A stretch of DNA of 64,000 bases from Mesostigma viride (Eukaryota; Streptophyta; Mesostigmatophyceae; Mesostigmatales; Mesostigmataceae): the NCBI GenBank assembly GCA_009746045.1, contig RPFO01000240.1, positions 319,501-383,500 of the forward strand, in the 5' to 3' direction. Positions 29,527-40,559 of this stretch are shown piece by piece; within the stretch, counting starts at the first letter, position 1, and each line of letters opens with the position of its first letter. The notes under the pieces were generated by a model that worked only from the letters and a program-made list of their open reading frames with translations, was not told the origin of the DNA and did no database searches. Position numbers and translations under genes: made by a program.

Positions 29527-32500
29527 GTGCGTGAGTGAGTGCGTGAGTGAGTGCGTGAGTGAGTGCGTGAGTGAGTGCGTGAGTGCGTGAGTGAGTGAGT
29601 GCGTGAGTGAGTGAGTGCACGAGTGAGTGCGTGAGTGAGTGCGTGAGTGAGTGCGTGAGTGAGTGCGTGAGTGAGTGCGTGAGTGAGTGCGTGAGTGAGT
29701 GAGTGAGTGAGTGCGTGAGTGAGTGAGTGAGTGAGTGAGTGAGTGAGTGAGTGAGTGAGTGAGTGAGTGAGTGAGTGAGTGAGTGAGTGAGTGAGTGAGT
29801 GAGTGAGTGAGTGAGTGAGTGAGTGAGTGAGTGAGTGAGTGAGTGAGTGAGTGAGTGAGTGAGTGAGTGAGTGAGTGAGTGAGTGAGTGAGTGAGTGAGT
29901 GAGTGAGTGAGTGAGTGAGTGAGTGAGTGAGTGAGTGAGTGAGTGAGTGAGTGAGTGAGTGAGTGAGTGAGTGAGTGAGTGAGAGAGTGAGTGAGCGGGT
30001 GAGAGAGTGAGTGAGTGAGTGAGTGAGTGAGTGAGTGAGTGAGTGAGTGAGTGAGTGAGTGAGTGAGTGAGTGAGTGAGTGAGTGAGTGAGTGAGTGAGT
30101 GAGTGAGTGAGTGAGTGAGTGAGTGAGTGAGTGAGTGAGTGAGTGAGTGAGTGAGTGAGTGAGTGAGTGAGTGAGTGAGTGAGTGAGTGAGTGAGTGAGT
30201 GAGTGAGTGAGTGAGTGAGTGAGTGAGTGAGTGAGTGAGTGAGTGAGTGAGTGAGTGAGTGAGTGAGTGAGTGAGTGAGTGAGTGAGTGAGTGAGTGAGT
30301 GAGTGAGTGAGTGAGTGAGTGAGTGAGTGAGTGAGTGAGTGAGTGAGTGAGTGAGTGAGTGAGTGAGTGAGTGAGTGAGTGAGTGAGTGAGTGAGTGAGT
30401 GAGTGAGTGAGTGAGTGAGTGAGTGAGTGAGTGAGTGAGTGAGTGAGTGAGTGAGTGAGTGAGTGAGTGAGTGAGTGAGTGAGTGAGTGAGTGAGTGAGT
30501 GAGTGAGTGAGTGAGTGAGTGAGTGAGTGAGTGAGTGAGTGAGTGAGTGAGTGAGTGAGTGAGTGAGTGAGTGAGTGAGTGAGTGAGTGAGTGAGTGAGT
30601 GAGTGAGTGAGTGAGTGAGTGAGTGAGTGAGTGAGTGAGTGAGTGAGTGAGTGAGTGAGTGAGTGAGTGAGTGAGTGAGTGAGTGAGTGAGTGAGTGAGT
30701 GAGTGAGTGAGTGAGTGAGTGAGTGAGTGAGTGAGTGAGTGAGTGAGTGAGTGAGTGAGTGAGTGAGTGAGTGAGTGAGTGAGTGAGTGAGTGAGTGAGT
30801 GAGTGAGTGAGTGAGTGAGTGAGTGAGTGAGTGAGTGAGTGAGTGAGTGAGTGAGTGAGTGAGTGAGTGAGTGAGTGAGTGAGTGAGTGAGTGAGTGAGT
30901 GAGTGAGTGAGTGAGTGAGTGAGTGAGTGAGTGAGTGAGTGAGTGAGTGAGTGAGTGAGTGAGTGAGTGAGTGAGTGAGTGAGTGAGTGAGTGAGTGAGT
31001 GAGTGAGTGAGTGAGTGAGTGAGTGAGTGAGTGAGTGAGTGAGTGAGTGAGTGAGTGAGTGAGTGAGTGAGTGAGTGAGTGAGTGAGTGAGTGAGTGAGT
31101 GAGTGAGTGAGTGAGTGAGTGAGTGAGTGAGTGAGTGAGTGAGTGAGTGAGTGAGTGAGTGAGTGAGTGAGTGAGTGAGTGAGTGAGTGAGTGAGTGAGT
31201 GAGTGAGTGAGTGAGTGAGTGAGTGAGTGAGTGAGTGAGTGAGTGAGTGAGTGAGTGAGTGAGTGAGTGAGTGAGTGAGTGAGTGAGTGAGTGAGTGAGT
31301 GAGTGAGTGAGTGAGTGAGTGAGTGAGTGAGTGAGTGAGTGAGTGAGTGAGTGAGTGAGTGAGTGAGTGAGTGAGTGAGTGAGTGAGTGAGTGAGTGAGT
31401 GAGTGAGTGAGTGAGTGAGTGAGTGAGTGAGTGAGTGAGTGAGTGAGTGAGTGAGTGAGTGAGTGAGTGAGTGAGTGAGTGAGTGAGTGAGTGAGTGAGT
31501 GAGTGAGTGAGTGAGTGAGTGAGTGAGTGAGTGAGTGAGTGAGTGAGTGAGTGAGTGAGTGCGTGAGTGCGTGAGTGCGTGAGTGCGTGAGTGCGTGAGT
31601 GCGTGAGTGCGTGAGTGCGTGAGTGCGTGAGTGCGTGAGTGCGTGAGTGCGTGAGTGCGTGAGTGCGTGAGTGCGTGAGTGAGTGAGTGAGTGAGTGAGT
31701 GAGTGAGTGAGTGAGTGAGTGAGTGAGTGAGTGAGTGAGTGAGTGAGTGAGTGAGTGAGTGAGTGAGTGAGTGAGTGAGTGAGTGAGTGAGTGAGTGAGT
31801 GAGTGAGTGAGTGAGTGAGTGAGTGAGTGAGTGAGTGAGTGAGTGAGTGAGTGAGTGAGTGAGTGAGTGAGTGAGTGAGTGAGTGAGTGAGTGAGTGAGT
31901 GAGTGAGTGAGTGAGTGAGTGAGTGAGTGAGTGAGTGAGTGAGTGAGTGAGTGAGTGAGTGAGTGAGTGAGTGAGTGAGTGAGTGAGTGAGTGAGTGAGT
32001 GAGTGAGTGAGTGAGTGAGTGAGTGAGTGAGTGAGTGAGTGAGTGAGTGAGTGAGTGAGTGAGTGAGTGAGTGAGTGAGTGAGTGAGTGAGTGAGTGAGT
32101 GAGTGAGTGAGTGAGTGAGTGAGTGAGTGAGTGAGTGAGTGAGTGAGTGAGTGAGTGAGTGAGTGAGTGAGTGAGTGAGTGAGTGAGTGAGTGAGTGAGT
32201 GAGTGAGTGAGTGAGTGAGTGAGTGAGTGAGTGAGTGAGTGAGTGAGTGAGTGAGTGAGTGAGTGAGTGAGTGAGTGAGTGAGTGAGTGAGTGAGTGAGT
32301 GAGTGAGTGAGTGAGTGAGTGAGTGAGTGAGTGAGTGAGTGAGTGAGTGAGTGAGTGAGTGAGTGAGTGAGTGAGTGAGTGAGTGCGTGCGTGCGTGCGT
32401 GCGTGCGTGCGTGAGTGAGTGAGTGAGTGAGTGAGTGAGTGAGTGAGTGAGTGAGTGAGTGAGTGAGTGAGTGAGTGAGTGAGTGAGTGAGTGAGTGAGT

Positions 32501-33089
32501 GAGTGAGTGAGTGAGTGAGTGAGTGAGTGAGTGAGTGAGTGAGTGAGTGCGTGGGTGAGTGAGTGCGTGAGTGAGTGCGTGAGTGAGTGCGTGAGTGAGT
32601 GCGTGAGTGAGTGCGTGAGTGAGTGCGTGAGTGAGTGCGTGAGTGAGTGCGTGAGTGAGTGCGTGAGTGAGTGCGTGAGTGAGTGCGTGAGTGAGTGCGT
32701 GAGTGAGTGGGTGCGTGCGTGGGTGCGTGCGTGGGTGCGTGCGTGGGTGCGTGCGTGGGTGCGTGAGTGGGTGCGTGAGTGGGTGCGTGAGTGGGTGCGT
32801 GAGTGGGTGCGTGAGTGGGTGCGTGAGTGGGTGCGTGAGTGGGTGCGTGCGTGGGTGCGTGCGTGGGTGCGTGGGTGGGTGCGTGGGTGAGTGCGTGGGT
32901 GAGTGCGTGGGTGAGTGCGTGGGTGAGTGCGTGGGTGAGTGCGTGGGTGAGTGCGTGGGTGAGTGCGTGAGTGAGTGCGTGAGTGAGTGAGTGAGTGAGT
33001 GAGTGAGTGAGTGAGTGAGTGAGTGAGTGAGTGAGTGAGCGGGTGAGAGAGTGAGTGAGCGGGTGAGAGAGTGAGTGAGCGAGCGAGCT
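29527..33089. repeat. 3.5-kb (GTGA)n array with higher-order variants
   Basis: Mostly pure GTGA. Organised variant blocks: 8-bp GTGAGTGC alternation at about 31561-31680; GTGC run near 32385-32412; 12-bp GTGCGTGAGTGA at about 32553-32700; 12-bp GTGGGTGCGTGC and GTGGGTGCGTGA at about 32709-32870; 12-bp GTGCGTGGGTGA at about 32880-32970; and a 20-bp unit with GAGCGGGTGAGAGAGTGAGT near 33039-33078, also at about 29984-30012. Both strands lack stops over more than 3.6 kb; the resulting Leu-Thr-His-Ser proteins are artefacts. Confidence 0.97.
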
Positions 33090-33092
33090 TTT

Positions 33093-33193
33093 GAGGGAGG
33101 GAGGGAGGGAGGGAGGGAGGGAGGGAGGGAGGGAGGGAGGGAGGGAGGGAGGGAGGGAGGGAGGGAGGGAGGGAGGGAGGGAGGGAGGGAGGG
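33093..33193. repeat. (GAGG)n microsatellite
   Basis: About 25 GGGA units directly follow the GTGA array. Strong purine bias and potential for G-quadruplex or triplex structure. It ends sharply at GTAGGTCACTC. Confidence 0.95.
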
Positions 33194-33345
33194 TAGGTCA
33201 CTCACAGCAGTTTATTCCCACCCCAGCAGGGCCCCTCCCTCACATCCGGCTGCAAATTCTGCTTGATATCGCTTGTCTCTAGAATAAGCCGGACAGCCCT
33301 GATGCGAGCAAACGGCTCGCCATCATACTGTCGCTCACTGATGCT

Positions 33346-33608
33346 TTATACGCGCTTTCCGTAAGATGCAAACATGACGGAAAAGAGAGACTCGGGGAAA
33401 GGAGATACGGTGAAATACTTGTCTGCTACCGGCCGGGGTTTCAACAGCAAAAAAATTCGCGCCTGAATGTGCACATACCACTCCGTCACGTCGACAACGG
33501 TCTTGCATCGCATGTCCGTGTCACAGACGCGCAAAAATTGCTGGCGGCATTGGCATGCTTGCCGCAGGAAACGCATGTGCGGAGGTCCGTTTTAGCCCCT
33601 GAAGCCAT
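33346..33608 (-). CDS. Small Cys-containing hypothetical protein, one frameshift
   Basis: An ATG at 33608 starts MASGAKTDLRTCVSCGKH with a C-x2-C pair. After NAASNF the coding-looking frame continues as LRVCDTDMRCKTVVDVTEWY and ends VMFASYGKRV at 33346. The join needs one more base in an A5/T5 run (33533-33537), the same direction as the shifts in the DIRS element. I do not recognise the family; the two Cys clusters suggest a small metal-binding fold. Low similarity to anything else in the window suggests host or single-copy origin. Confidence 0.35.
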
Positions 33609-34216
33609 GGCGTCTTTGATGCCAAGAAGGCCTGCAAAAGACACGATATTTGGCACAAAAACAATTAAAAACGAATTACGGGTATGCGACGCCTGGCCCG
33701 GCCTTGGAATTGGATAAATAATCGCGCCAGCTCGTTTAAAGCAAACTGAAGCGGTAATGAAAAAAGTGCTTCGGTCAAGGCCTTTAAAACTAAAAAATGC
33801 GTCGATTAGGGCTAAAAACCAGAGGTCGGGGCGACTTTCATCGGGAAAATTTTTTGCTGCAGGTAGGTGGGGTCGAGAGAAAATCGGCGAAAAAACAGGC
33901 ACCCACCTGTGAATGACGCCAAATTGCCGAAGGATTCCGCAGAATTTGTGGCGAAAAAAATCATGGCAAGTAATATATGACCCTAGGAGCATACACTAAA
34001 ATTTCCAGCCTCGATACTGCCTTTTTATTCGCTCACGATAGCCTGCCAGGCCGCCATGCCTGTCTGTGAAAATTCAGTCACCGTCGTGCACGCACACACC
34101 AAAAATCTCATTTCGCGCCACTTTTCGGGTCCTTCTTACGAGGCTGCACTTTGGCGGGGCTCGGACCGTTGTGGCCCCTGCGGGGGTTAATATAGCCTAG
34201 CGCGGGCTGAGTCGCC
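33609..34216. other. Unassigned; right end is a DIRS-family flank
   Basis: No supported gene. The last 40 bp (ATATAGCCTAGCGCGGGCTG and neighbours) equal 9073-9104 and form the left half of a broken site completed at 36118. Confidence 0.45.
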
Positions 34217-34220
34217 TTAA

Positions 34221-36113
34221 GGGGAGGGTCCCATGGAAATGTATCAAAACTGAAGCCCCCTAATAACTACAGAAATGCAACTGACAACCACTGAATGATG
34301 TTTGGGGACCATAAACATGATGTTTGGGCATGCATACCACCACTTGTTGGGGGTACTACCCCCAGCCATACACCGGCTATGTGCTAAAAATAGAAAGAAA
34401 GGCTGTCCGGGGCACATCTTGCCCAGAACAGTGGGAGAACCAGTTGCATGAAAAAAGCACAACCCATATAAAAATGTCATGGGACATGGTTTCTACCTAA
34501 TTGGATCAACAAAATCAGCACATCCCTTTGAGTTATTATTTTTTGGGCCAAAAATATGCTTTTTTAGGCGGGGCGTCCCCATACACACTCATAACACATC
34601 AATTAGGCCTGAAAAGCACAAGTCAAATTCTGTCATGAACATAGAAGGCACTGTCAAAGTTTGGTGGCATTCTGAGCTCAGCTGTAGCAGTTATTAATTT
34701 TGGCAGTTGGCCACCTGTGCAGACGCTAAGGAAGGCATTAGTGAGTACACTAACACTTCCTATGCCATCCAAAAGGCTCCTGACCATGCCCAATTCGACC
34801 ACAATGTACAAGGAGGTGGCTGGGCACATCATGTGCCCTTGCCTTACCTCGACACGGGCAGCCTGTTGCGTGTGTGCACAACAATGAAGCAGGTAGCTCT
34901 ACATGCCTAGCCAACACTTCTAAAGCATATTCCAGGTTTATGGTGTGGGCATCATCCCAAAACCAAGCTCAAACACACCCTAGAAAGCCATATCCACTAA
35001 TTGCCCAACAAGGGTAACAACAGACAGTCCACAGATCGAGAAAGCAGAATTATCATACATGCTGCTTGCCAAGGCTTCTTACCATGGTTACCTTGCCTTG
35101 CTAGCATATGAATTAGGGCTCTCCCATTTTAGTGGGAGAAAGGCCAACAAGACAACGATAACCCCTACCTACGTGCAGTTCCACCCATGCAGTATGCCCC
35201 TCAGAAAAACCACAGCCACCTTTCTTTCCAGCGCAATTGTTTTCCAAGAAACAAACTCAGGCTTGTGAGCCTCTAACCACAATGAAGCCTCTGCTAAGAA
35301 AGGCCGCGTCAATATTCACACAAAACTGAGTGCTGTTAGCAATCTCCTTCCAAGAAACCACTCAGCAAATCCCTGACAACTTGACGATATGCCATGGTCA
35401 CGCTTTGACACGTCCCAGCCATGCAACATACATAAAAACCACTGAAAGGTGCCAGGAATCTGGCGATGCGCAGCACGGAATGGCATTATACCTGGCGCTA
35501 ACTGCACGGAAAGAAGCCGAAAACTTGCGTTGATAATAACCCATAAAGGAAGCGAAACATTCATAGGGTCACGTTGATCACACGATCGTACCATTACCGG
35601 AACTGTCCTTCGCCCAGCGGCGCAAGAAAAAACAACCTTCCATGGAATAATAAGACGCGCATCCCGCGAGCCTGGAGAGTGTCTTATCGATCATGACGGC
35701 AATCTTGCCGAAACCCAGCAATTTTTTTTAAGCTTTACCAATAACAATTTAAACGCATCCTTGACGCTACGTAAAGCCCATAAAACCTGACAATCACCGC
35801 CGCCAGCGTGCATTCTAATTTATTCCTCTCAACGAAAACATCAGATTGGACCCCCGTGGCGATGGTAATCAATAAAATCATCGACACTGCAAAAAACGCG
35901 AACTCCGCTAAGAAGTAGCATCATTTACTCATCGTCTTTAAGATTCGCTCAGTTTATCTGCATTGCGCGAGCTATCTTTTCCTACTCTGCCTGAAAGCAC
36001 GTCGCCATGGCCAGCTCCGGTAGGGGTGCGCGCACCGTGCAACACTTTTTCACGGTACGGACGGGCACCGCGCATTTTTTCGGCGCCAAAATATTCGCGC
36101 CGGGACCGTCCCC
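34221..36113. mobile_element. TTAA-flanked DNA element, copy 1 (1,893 bp)
   Basis: TTAA at 34217-34220 and 36114-36117 flank inverted ends TTAAGGGGAGGGTCCC and GGGACCGTCCCCTTAA (one mismatch). The locus at 9073-9140 shows the same flanks without the element. Copy 2 at 55746-57656 is almost identical. Read on the - strand, a few short conserved phrases (FLRRWAKDNAGNGT) recur in the diverged copy at 58515-59857, so a protein may once have been encoded, but no full transposase is open. TTAA targets are typical of piggyBac, although these ends start GGGG rather than the usual CCC. Confidence 0.85.
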
Positions 36114-36117
36114 TTAA

Positions 36118-36330
36118 GATGTTGCGACACGCTCTTTCGCGCACGGTGGTTATGAGTTTAATCGGCGCAATGGGGTTGGCGCCAGGGGGGGGTAATTGGG
36201 TGGAGGCTTCTTGCTTCCGCGTGCGGATTGAGAAACCTTAAGGCCACTGTTAACTGCTGCATTTGTGGCAGGGCTCCACTTATTGTATTCAATCAAATGC
36301 TGGTCTTCTTGGGAGCTCAGTGATCTTAAC
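36118..36330 (+). mobile_element. DIRS-like B unit (second family), right flank of TTAA copy 1
   Basis: It matches 9107-9319 almost base for base, including the GGAGGCTTCTTGC-to-GATCTTAA B repeat at 36193-36330. Instead of an A unit it is followed by a transposase-like fragment, so this is a broken terminus. Confidence 0.7.
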
Positions 36331-36943
36331 AGGATGTCTTTGGTACACCACCATGGCCCGCCATCCACCCCCGTGCAGCTGCTTTTAGTGCACCACAGCA
36401 CCGCAGAAGATGGACTGCCACGATCAGACCCCGGGTGCAGCTCTGGTTCTCCAATCTTGACATCTTGCATGACGGGCATGCCATGGCACCAAGAATGGCC
36501 TCAAGATTGTGGGCATCTACCAGCAAACGAGGCATCTCAAATGGCTGGCCACGAGTAGGGGCAGGCGCAGTCTGACGCGAGGTGTATACCTTGATGTGAT
36601 TTCCTCGAAGGTCGATCTTCTTGGGCGATGGTCCATACAGCTCCGGTGCCTTCCTCTTGCGCCCAGTGCTCGACGGAGTTGAAAGCGCACCACCCTTGCT
36701 GCCAGAGGTCGATCCCGTTGCTCGTGTTGCTGGGCTGACGCTTGTTGATGCCCTGCTTTTCTTTTTATTCGACTGTGTGCGCCGCCGACCTGGCCCTTTC
36801 TCTTTGGTCGAGCCACAAGGGCGCCCCCTGCCCCTGCGTTGCGGCGTTGCTGCTGCCACAAAATCATCGCCTAGCCACGCAGCGGCTACCTCCGCAACCC
36901 GCCGCCTCTGCTGCGCTCTTGAATTCCTCTTTGCCCTGGCCAT
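36326..36943 (-). pseudogene. Mutator-like transposase N-terminal fragment (tentative)
   Basis: This 205-codon ORF begins with a very basic region carrying an AT-hook-like RRGRGRPCG, then two further basic NLS-like clusters (NKKKSRA, RKRKAPE), then MACPSCKMSRLENQSCTRG with LRCCGAL. A CPxC...RGL...CxxCG pattern starts the Mutator-like transposase domain as I recall it, but catalytic DDE residues are absent. The stop falls on the TTAA at the junction with the B unit, so the protein is cut off there. A second - strand ORF lies just upstream at 36989-37366. Confidence 0.4.
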
Positions 36944-36988
36944 TTCTACTGTTTGCGGGAGTCGTGATATATTGCACGAAAAAACCAG

Positions 36989-37366
36989 TCATCTGTCCGA
37001 CGTGGGTATGAAGCCCACATACGCGGAATCTGGAAAACGAGCGCGAATAATGTCGTAAACTTCTTTTGGCAGCTCTTTTGCACTCCCGTCTGGCTCGCTC
37101 CACCCAATTATTGCAGCAAACCAGCGATACGCTGCGTTTCTAAACTTATTATTCGAGTCCGTGACCTCCTGGGGAGGGGTGTGATTTCTGCCGGCCGAGC
37201 CGAGAGTAATTAGCTTTTCCCGCGACACGACTTGTTCGAGCTCAAATGTACCATACCCATTTCCCTCTTTCCAAGCTAAAATGGCCTGAACAGCCGCGTC
37301 TTCTAGAGCCTGATCGTCAATCACCGCCGCCATCGCACCTTCGTCTCGGACAATTTTTCCGTGCAC
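36989..37366 (-). CDS. Hypothetical 125-residue transposon-associated protein
   Basis: An intact ORF from ATG 37366. It has a helical N-terminus (DDQALEDAAVQAILAWKEG), a middle EVTDSNNKFRNAAYRW, and ends with IIRARFPDSAYVGFIPTSDR. It lies 45 bp upstream of the transposase-like ORF on the same strand. Just beyond its start is sequence (GTGTCCCGTCCCCGTAA at about 37421-37437) resembling the right end of the TTAA elements. That suggests both ORFs belong to one DNA element whose left end was lost. I do not recognise the domain. Confidence 0.45.
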   Translation of the reverse strand: MHGKIVRDEGAMAAVIDDQALEDAAVQAILAWKEGNGYGTFELEQVVSREKLITLGSAGRNHTPPQEVTDSNNKFRNAAYRWFAAIIGWSEPDGSAKELPKEVYDIIRARFPDSAYVGFIPTSDR

Positions 37367-37436
37367 GTGAAATTTTAGCTTCGATTCCGGCGCGAATTGT
37401 TTTGCGCCAAAAAATTCGGGGGTGTCCCGTCCCCGT

Positions 37437-37690
37437 AAAACCTTTGCGCCTTTGGCAAAATTCTAAGGCGGCGCCCTAACTTAGGCTCTAATCCGCATAG
37501 AATTACTATTAATTCGATATTAATCCCGGTATATAGTTCGATATCTCCCTCGTGCGGTGATTGAATAGTCCCGGCGGGCAGTGATCCTCTATTTTAGGCA
37601 GGGTTCCCCAAAATAGTCCGCTCGGCACTGTCTGCACGAGGTTTCGAACCCCCGCTTCACATGCGCGAGCTAGGTTTCAAGTTGTATAGC
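37437..37690 (-). mobile_element. tRNA-related SINE-like element, second copy
   Basis: Homologous to 17537-17800 over its whole body (AAAACCTTTGCGCC end, ATTCGATATTAATCCCGG middle, GGCACTGTC and the GGTTCGAAACC box). A T-arm with GGGG/CCTC pairing around TTCGAAA can be drawn on the - strand. It is followed, as in the other copy, by an AAGTTGTA hairpin sequence. Confidence 0.45.
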
Positions 37691-37800
37691 TTTTAGCTAT
37701 TACTTTTTATCGGCCAATTACTAATTAGCCAGCATCCTGCGCAGGATATGCATCAACCTTGTGCCGACGCATAAAAAGTAACAGCTTTATGTTGTTCAAC
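37691..37800. repeat. Foldback sequence with ATCCTGCGCAGGAT core
   Basis: Arms rich in AGCTTT/TACTTTTTAT and CATAAAAAGTAACAGC flank a 14-bp perfect palindrome. The same core and similar arms are seen at 61376-61480, and single arms at 15259 and 17780. Confidence 0.55.
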
Positions 37801-38948
37801 TGTTGTGTCCACATCTGAACGTCAACGCATGTTTGGTGGATTCGAATGACACTTACACATGGCTGCATCTGTAATTCAATCCATCATAGCTGTCATCTTG
37901 GCCGCAAGAAGGCAGCTTTCCTGTTCAGGTTGTGAATGGAAAATGTGTGGTGAAGAGTGCATAGTATGCAAAGTCTGTGTTTGATGGTGGCATGCAGAGA
38001 CAAGTTTATGCCCCTGTCTTGCTCTTACGAAAGCCCTGCTGAAAATATGCAATGACAGGCTTACTATGACGATTTCATGGCCTTGCCTCACTCATATACT
38101 TGAGCGGTGCTCGCAGGAGTGGCGATGTTCAGCGTGTGGTCAAAGCGGATGACAAACGTTGGCACTGGTGGAGCTGGTGGTCTTCTCGATCTGACAAGTT
38201 TCGGCGCGTGTGGGTCGGAAACTTGCTATATGCCAACAAGCGCACCGGCAAAGGTAAGTGGTCGAAACGTAGAAGCAGTGTTGATTGATGGTTGCGATGG
38301 TTGGTGGGGTCACCCTCGTGAAATATAGGGGGTGATAAATACCGAGGGGTGTCAAGGACGTGGCCCTTGTATGTATTGTATCCACCTGCCCTATAACTGG
38401 ATCTAGTGTTGTTGACTGGCCACTGAGAAAGAATTTGATTTGAGCTTTCGCCTGTCACATTTTTTTCTAGTGCACTGGCAGCGTAAGTGGCAAACCGATC
38501 TGACATGTAGGATATGACACGACAGATGCAGTGCTCTGACAACAGTCTGACACCAATGGCCATGACAGCCGGTGTCACCTAATGAACAAGTGCGTATGCT
38601 CATTTTTTTGCAAGTGTCTTTTCATTAGAATAGAAACTTAGGTGTTTCAACATTCTCATGACAGATGGCAGCTTGCTGTTCCATGCTCAGTACTTTCTAG
38701 TAGAAACCGGTGAGCTGGACAGAATATTTCCAGCATATCCTAGAGCATAATCGTAAGCATCTGCCAAAGCATATTCCTAATATATCCTAAGCATATTCCC
38801 ATAAACTACATGCTGAGGTATCTAAATTGCATATTTTCTATTCGAAAAGTAATAAAAGAAGAAGCCCCCTTGTTGGGGGTACTCTCCGAATCCTGCATCA
38901 ACCACATCTCTGTCTCTGAGCCTCTCAATGTCCAAAAGCCTGCAAAAA
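37801..38948. other. No gene seen
   Basis: Short ORFs on both strands overlap each other (for example 38129-38578 on -) without motifs. A/T-rich repeats GCATATTCC...ATATCCTA occur at 38730-38800. Confidence 0.4.
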
Positions 38949-38986
38949 GTCCTAAATTTAGGACGCTGGGGAATGCGTATTTAATC

Positions 38987-39416
38987 GTGGTTCTCTGAAC
39001 ATAGTTTCTTGATAGTGAGATGGAAGGGTAGCCGCTATAGCTAGGTTATTGGGTTCACGTGACTTACCTTTTGAGGCCGGTGCGGCCTGATCCGGATCAG
39101 TCGTGGCCAAAACTTTGGCCAGTTTTTCTTGGCCAGGTGGCAGGAGCTACGTTGAGATATAAACCTGCCACTGTCTAGGTTTCTTGGCTCATGGCGTAGT
39201 GATTAACTAGATCTAGATTCTTTCTCTCACGCAATATGTGACCTAATAGCCCCGGCAGCCTTACGTAAGCTGCCGGCAATTAGAACGCCACATTGCGTCA
39301 TTTGTTCAGACGCAACATTTGCGTGGCGAAAAAATGCCGTCCGGGCCAAGGCCGCATGACACGCAAAAAAGGACAAAAAACAAACCCACCTAGCTAAGGT
39401 CGGCCTCTTTTCTTTT
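38987..39416 (+). repeat. DIRS A1 repeat
   Basis: A 430-bp copy of A2 at 42331-42758 with near identity. It begins GTGGTTCTCTGAACATAG, the A-unit start shared by all DIRS termini of this family in the window. Confidence 0.85.
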
Positions 39417-39504
39417 CACGAGGGCGGCGACAGCAAGCCAGGGGAAACGAACCTCTGGTTTGACGAACCTTTACTGTCGGAGCCATTTTTGGCCCTGAGC
39501 AGCA

Positions 39505-40559
39505 ATGCCGAAGGGGCGCAAAGCTACAGGAGGGCAGGCAGCGCGCGGGGAGGACGGGACGCCCACACCGCGGGCTGCTGCCGCCAGTCACGCGCCAGTC
39601 GCCTTCAGCGCCAAAAAGAAGCAGCTCGCCACTCTGCTCGCCAAGTGCATCAGCCCCGCAGAGGCGGTGGGGGCAGTCGAGCAGGTCTTCGGTGCCGAGG
39701 ACTGGGTGACGGACGCCAGCTCGTGGAGCTCGAGCCAGCTGAAGTCTGTCGTGCAGTTGCTGGCCGATCACGTTGATGTTGGCGACGTGTTGGACGCACG
39801 TGACCCAAACGGAGCGTTGGTGGCAAAACTGCTGGCCGTGGCAGATCTCGCGGCGGACGAGGAGGAGGATCAGGCGCTGCCACCAACGACACCTGCGCAA
39901 CGAAAAATGGCCAAGCCGAAAGGCGCGGCCAAGGTTTCGGCAGGTGGGGGGGCTGTCGGAAAGGAAATGAGGGCAAGGTTGGCGACATTCGTTGGGGCAC
40001 CTCCGGAAACCGAAAATCAGGACGACGAGGAGGACGAGGAGGGGGAGGTCGCAGCCGAGAAATTCATGCAAGGTTTGAAGGCAGCGCTGGGAGAAATGGA
40101 GGGGGCGGGAAGCCACTTCAAGGCCTCGAAAGGGGTGGCGCTGCCAAGCCGAGCCAAGAGCGTGAAATATCGGATTTTGGAGCGGGAGCTGCCGGGGGTG
40201 TTGGAGGACGCCAGCGACAATGGGATGGGAATCCGGTCGTGGGTCATGACGGTCAAGCCTGGAAATTGGCGGAACATGGAGAACAGGAAAGTTGTCATGA
40301 ACATTGCATTGGCCATGGACACCCTTCTCAAGGAGCTGGGCTCAGCAGCCGGGGAGCTTGTGGGCATGGAGTACCTCATGAGGGTGGTGGCGGCCTTGCT
40401 GCAGGTGGAGGGGCAAGGAGGGGGGGGTGGAAGGTGGCCAGCCACCTCCTGCCATTGGGGGAGGAGGCTGCACTGTCAGCCACCCCGGCTGTCAAGGCAG
40501 CTCTCCAAACTGCGATCCTCTTGGACAAGCTCAGCAAGGCTCAACAAGTAGGGAAATAG
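39505..40559 (+). CDS. DIRS Gag-like protein
   Basis: The ATG at 39505 opens about 300 codons. They comprise a basic N-terminus (MPKGRKATGG), a helical region, an acidic QDDEEDEEGE run near residue 173, and a conserved C-terminal block IRSWVMTVKPGNW and MEYLMRVVAALL. In a G8 run (40420-40427) the frame must change: the next frame gives WKVASHLLPLGEE and TPAVKAALQTAILLDKL to TAG at 40557-40559, matching the other element's Gag end. One more G restores it. The unshifted frame runs on without homology to a stop at 40551. Confidence 0.75.

Noticed and set aside
29452-33205. Two giant - strand ORFs (about 1,230-1,250 codons) encoding Leu-Thr-His-Ser repeats
   Set aside because: They are the translation of a stop-free 4-bp repeat in a unit length not divisible by three; all three frames give the same pattern, and the ends fall in DIRS A1 and (GAGG)n.
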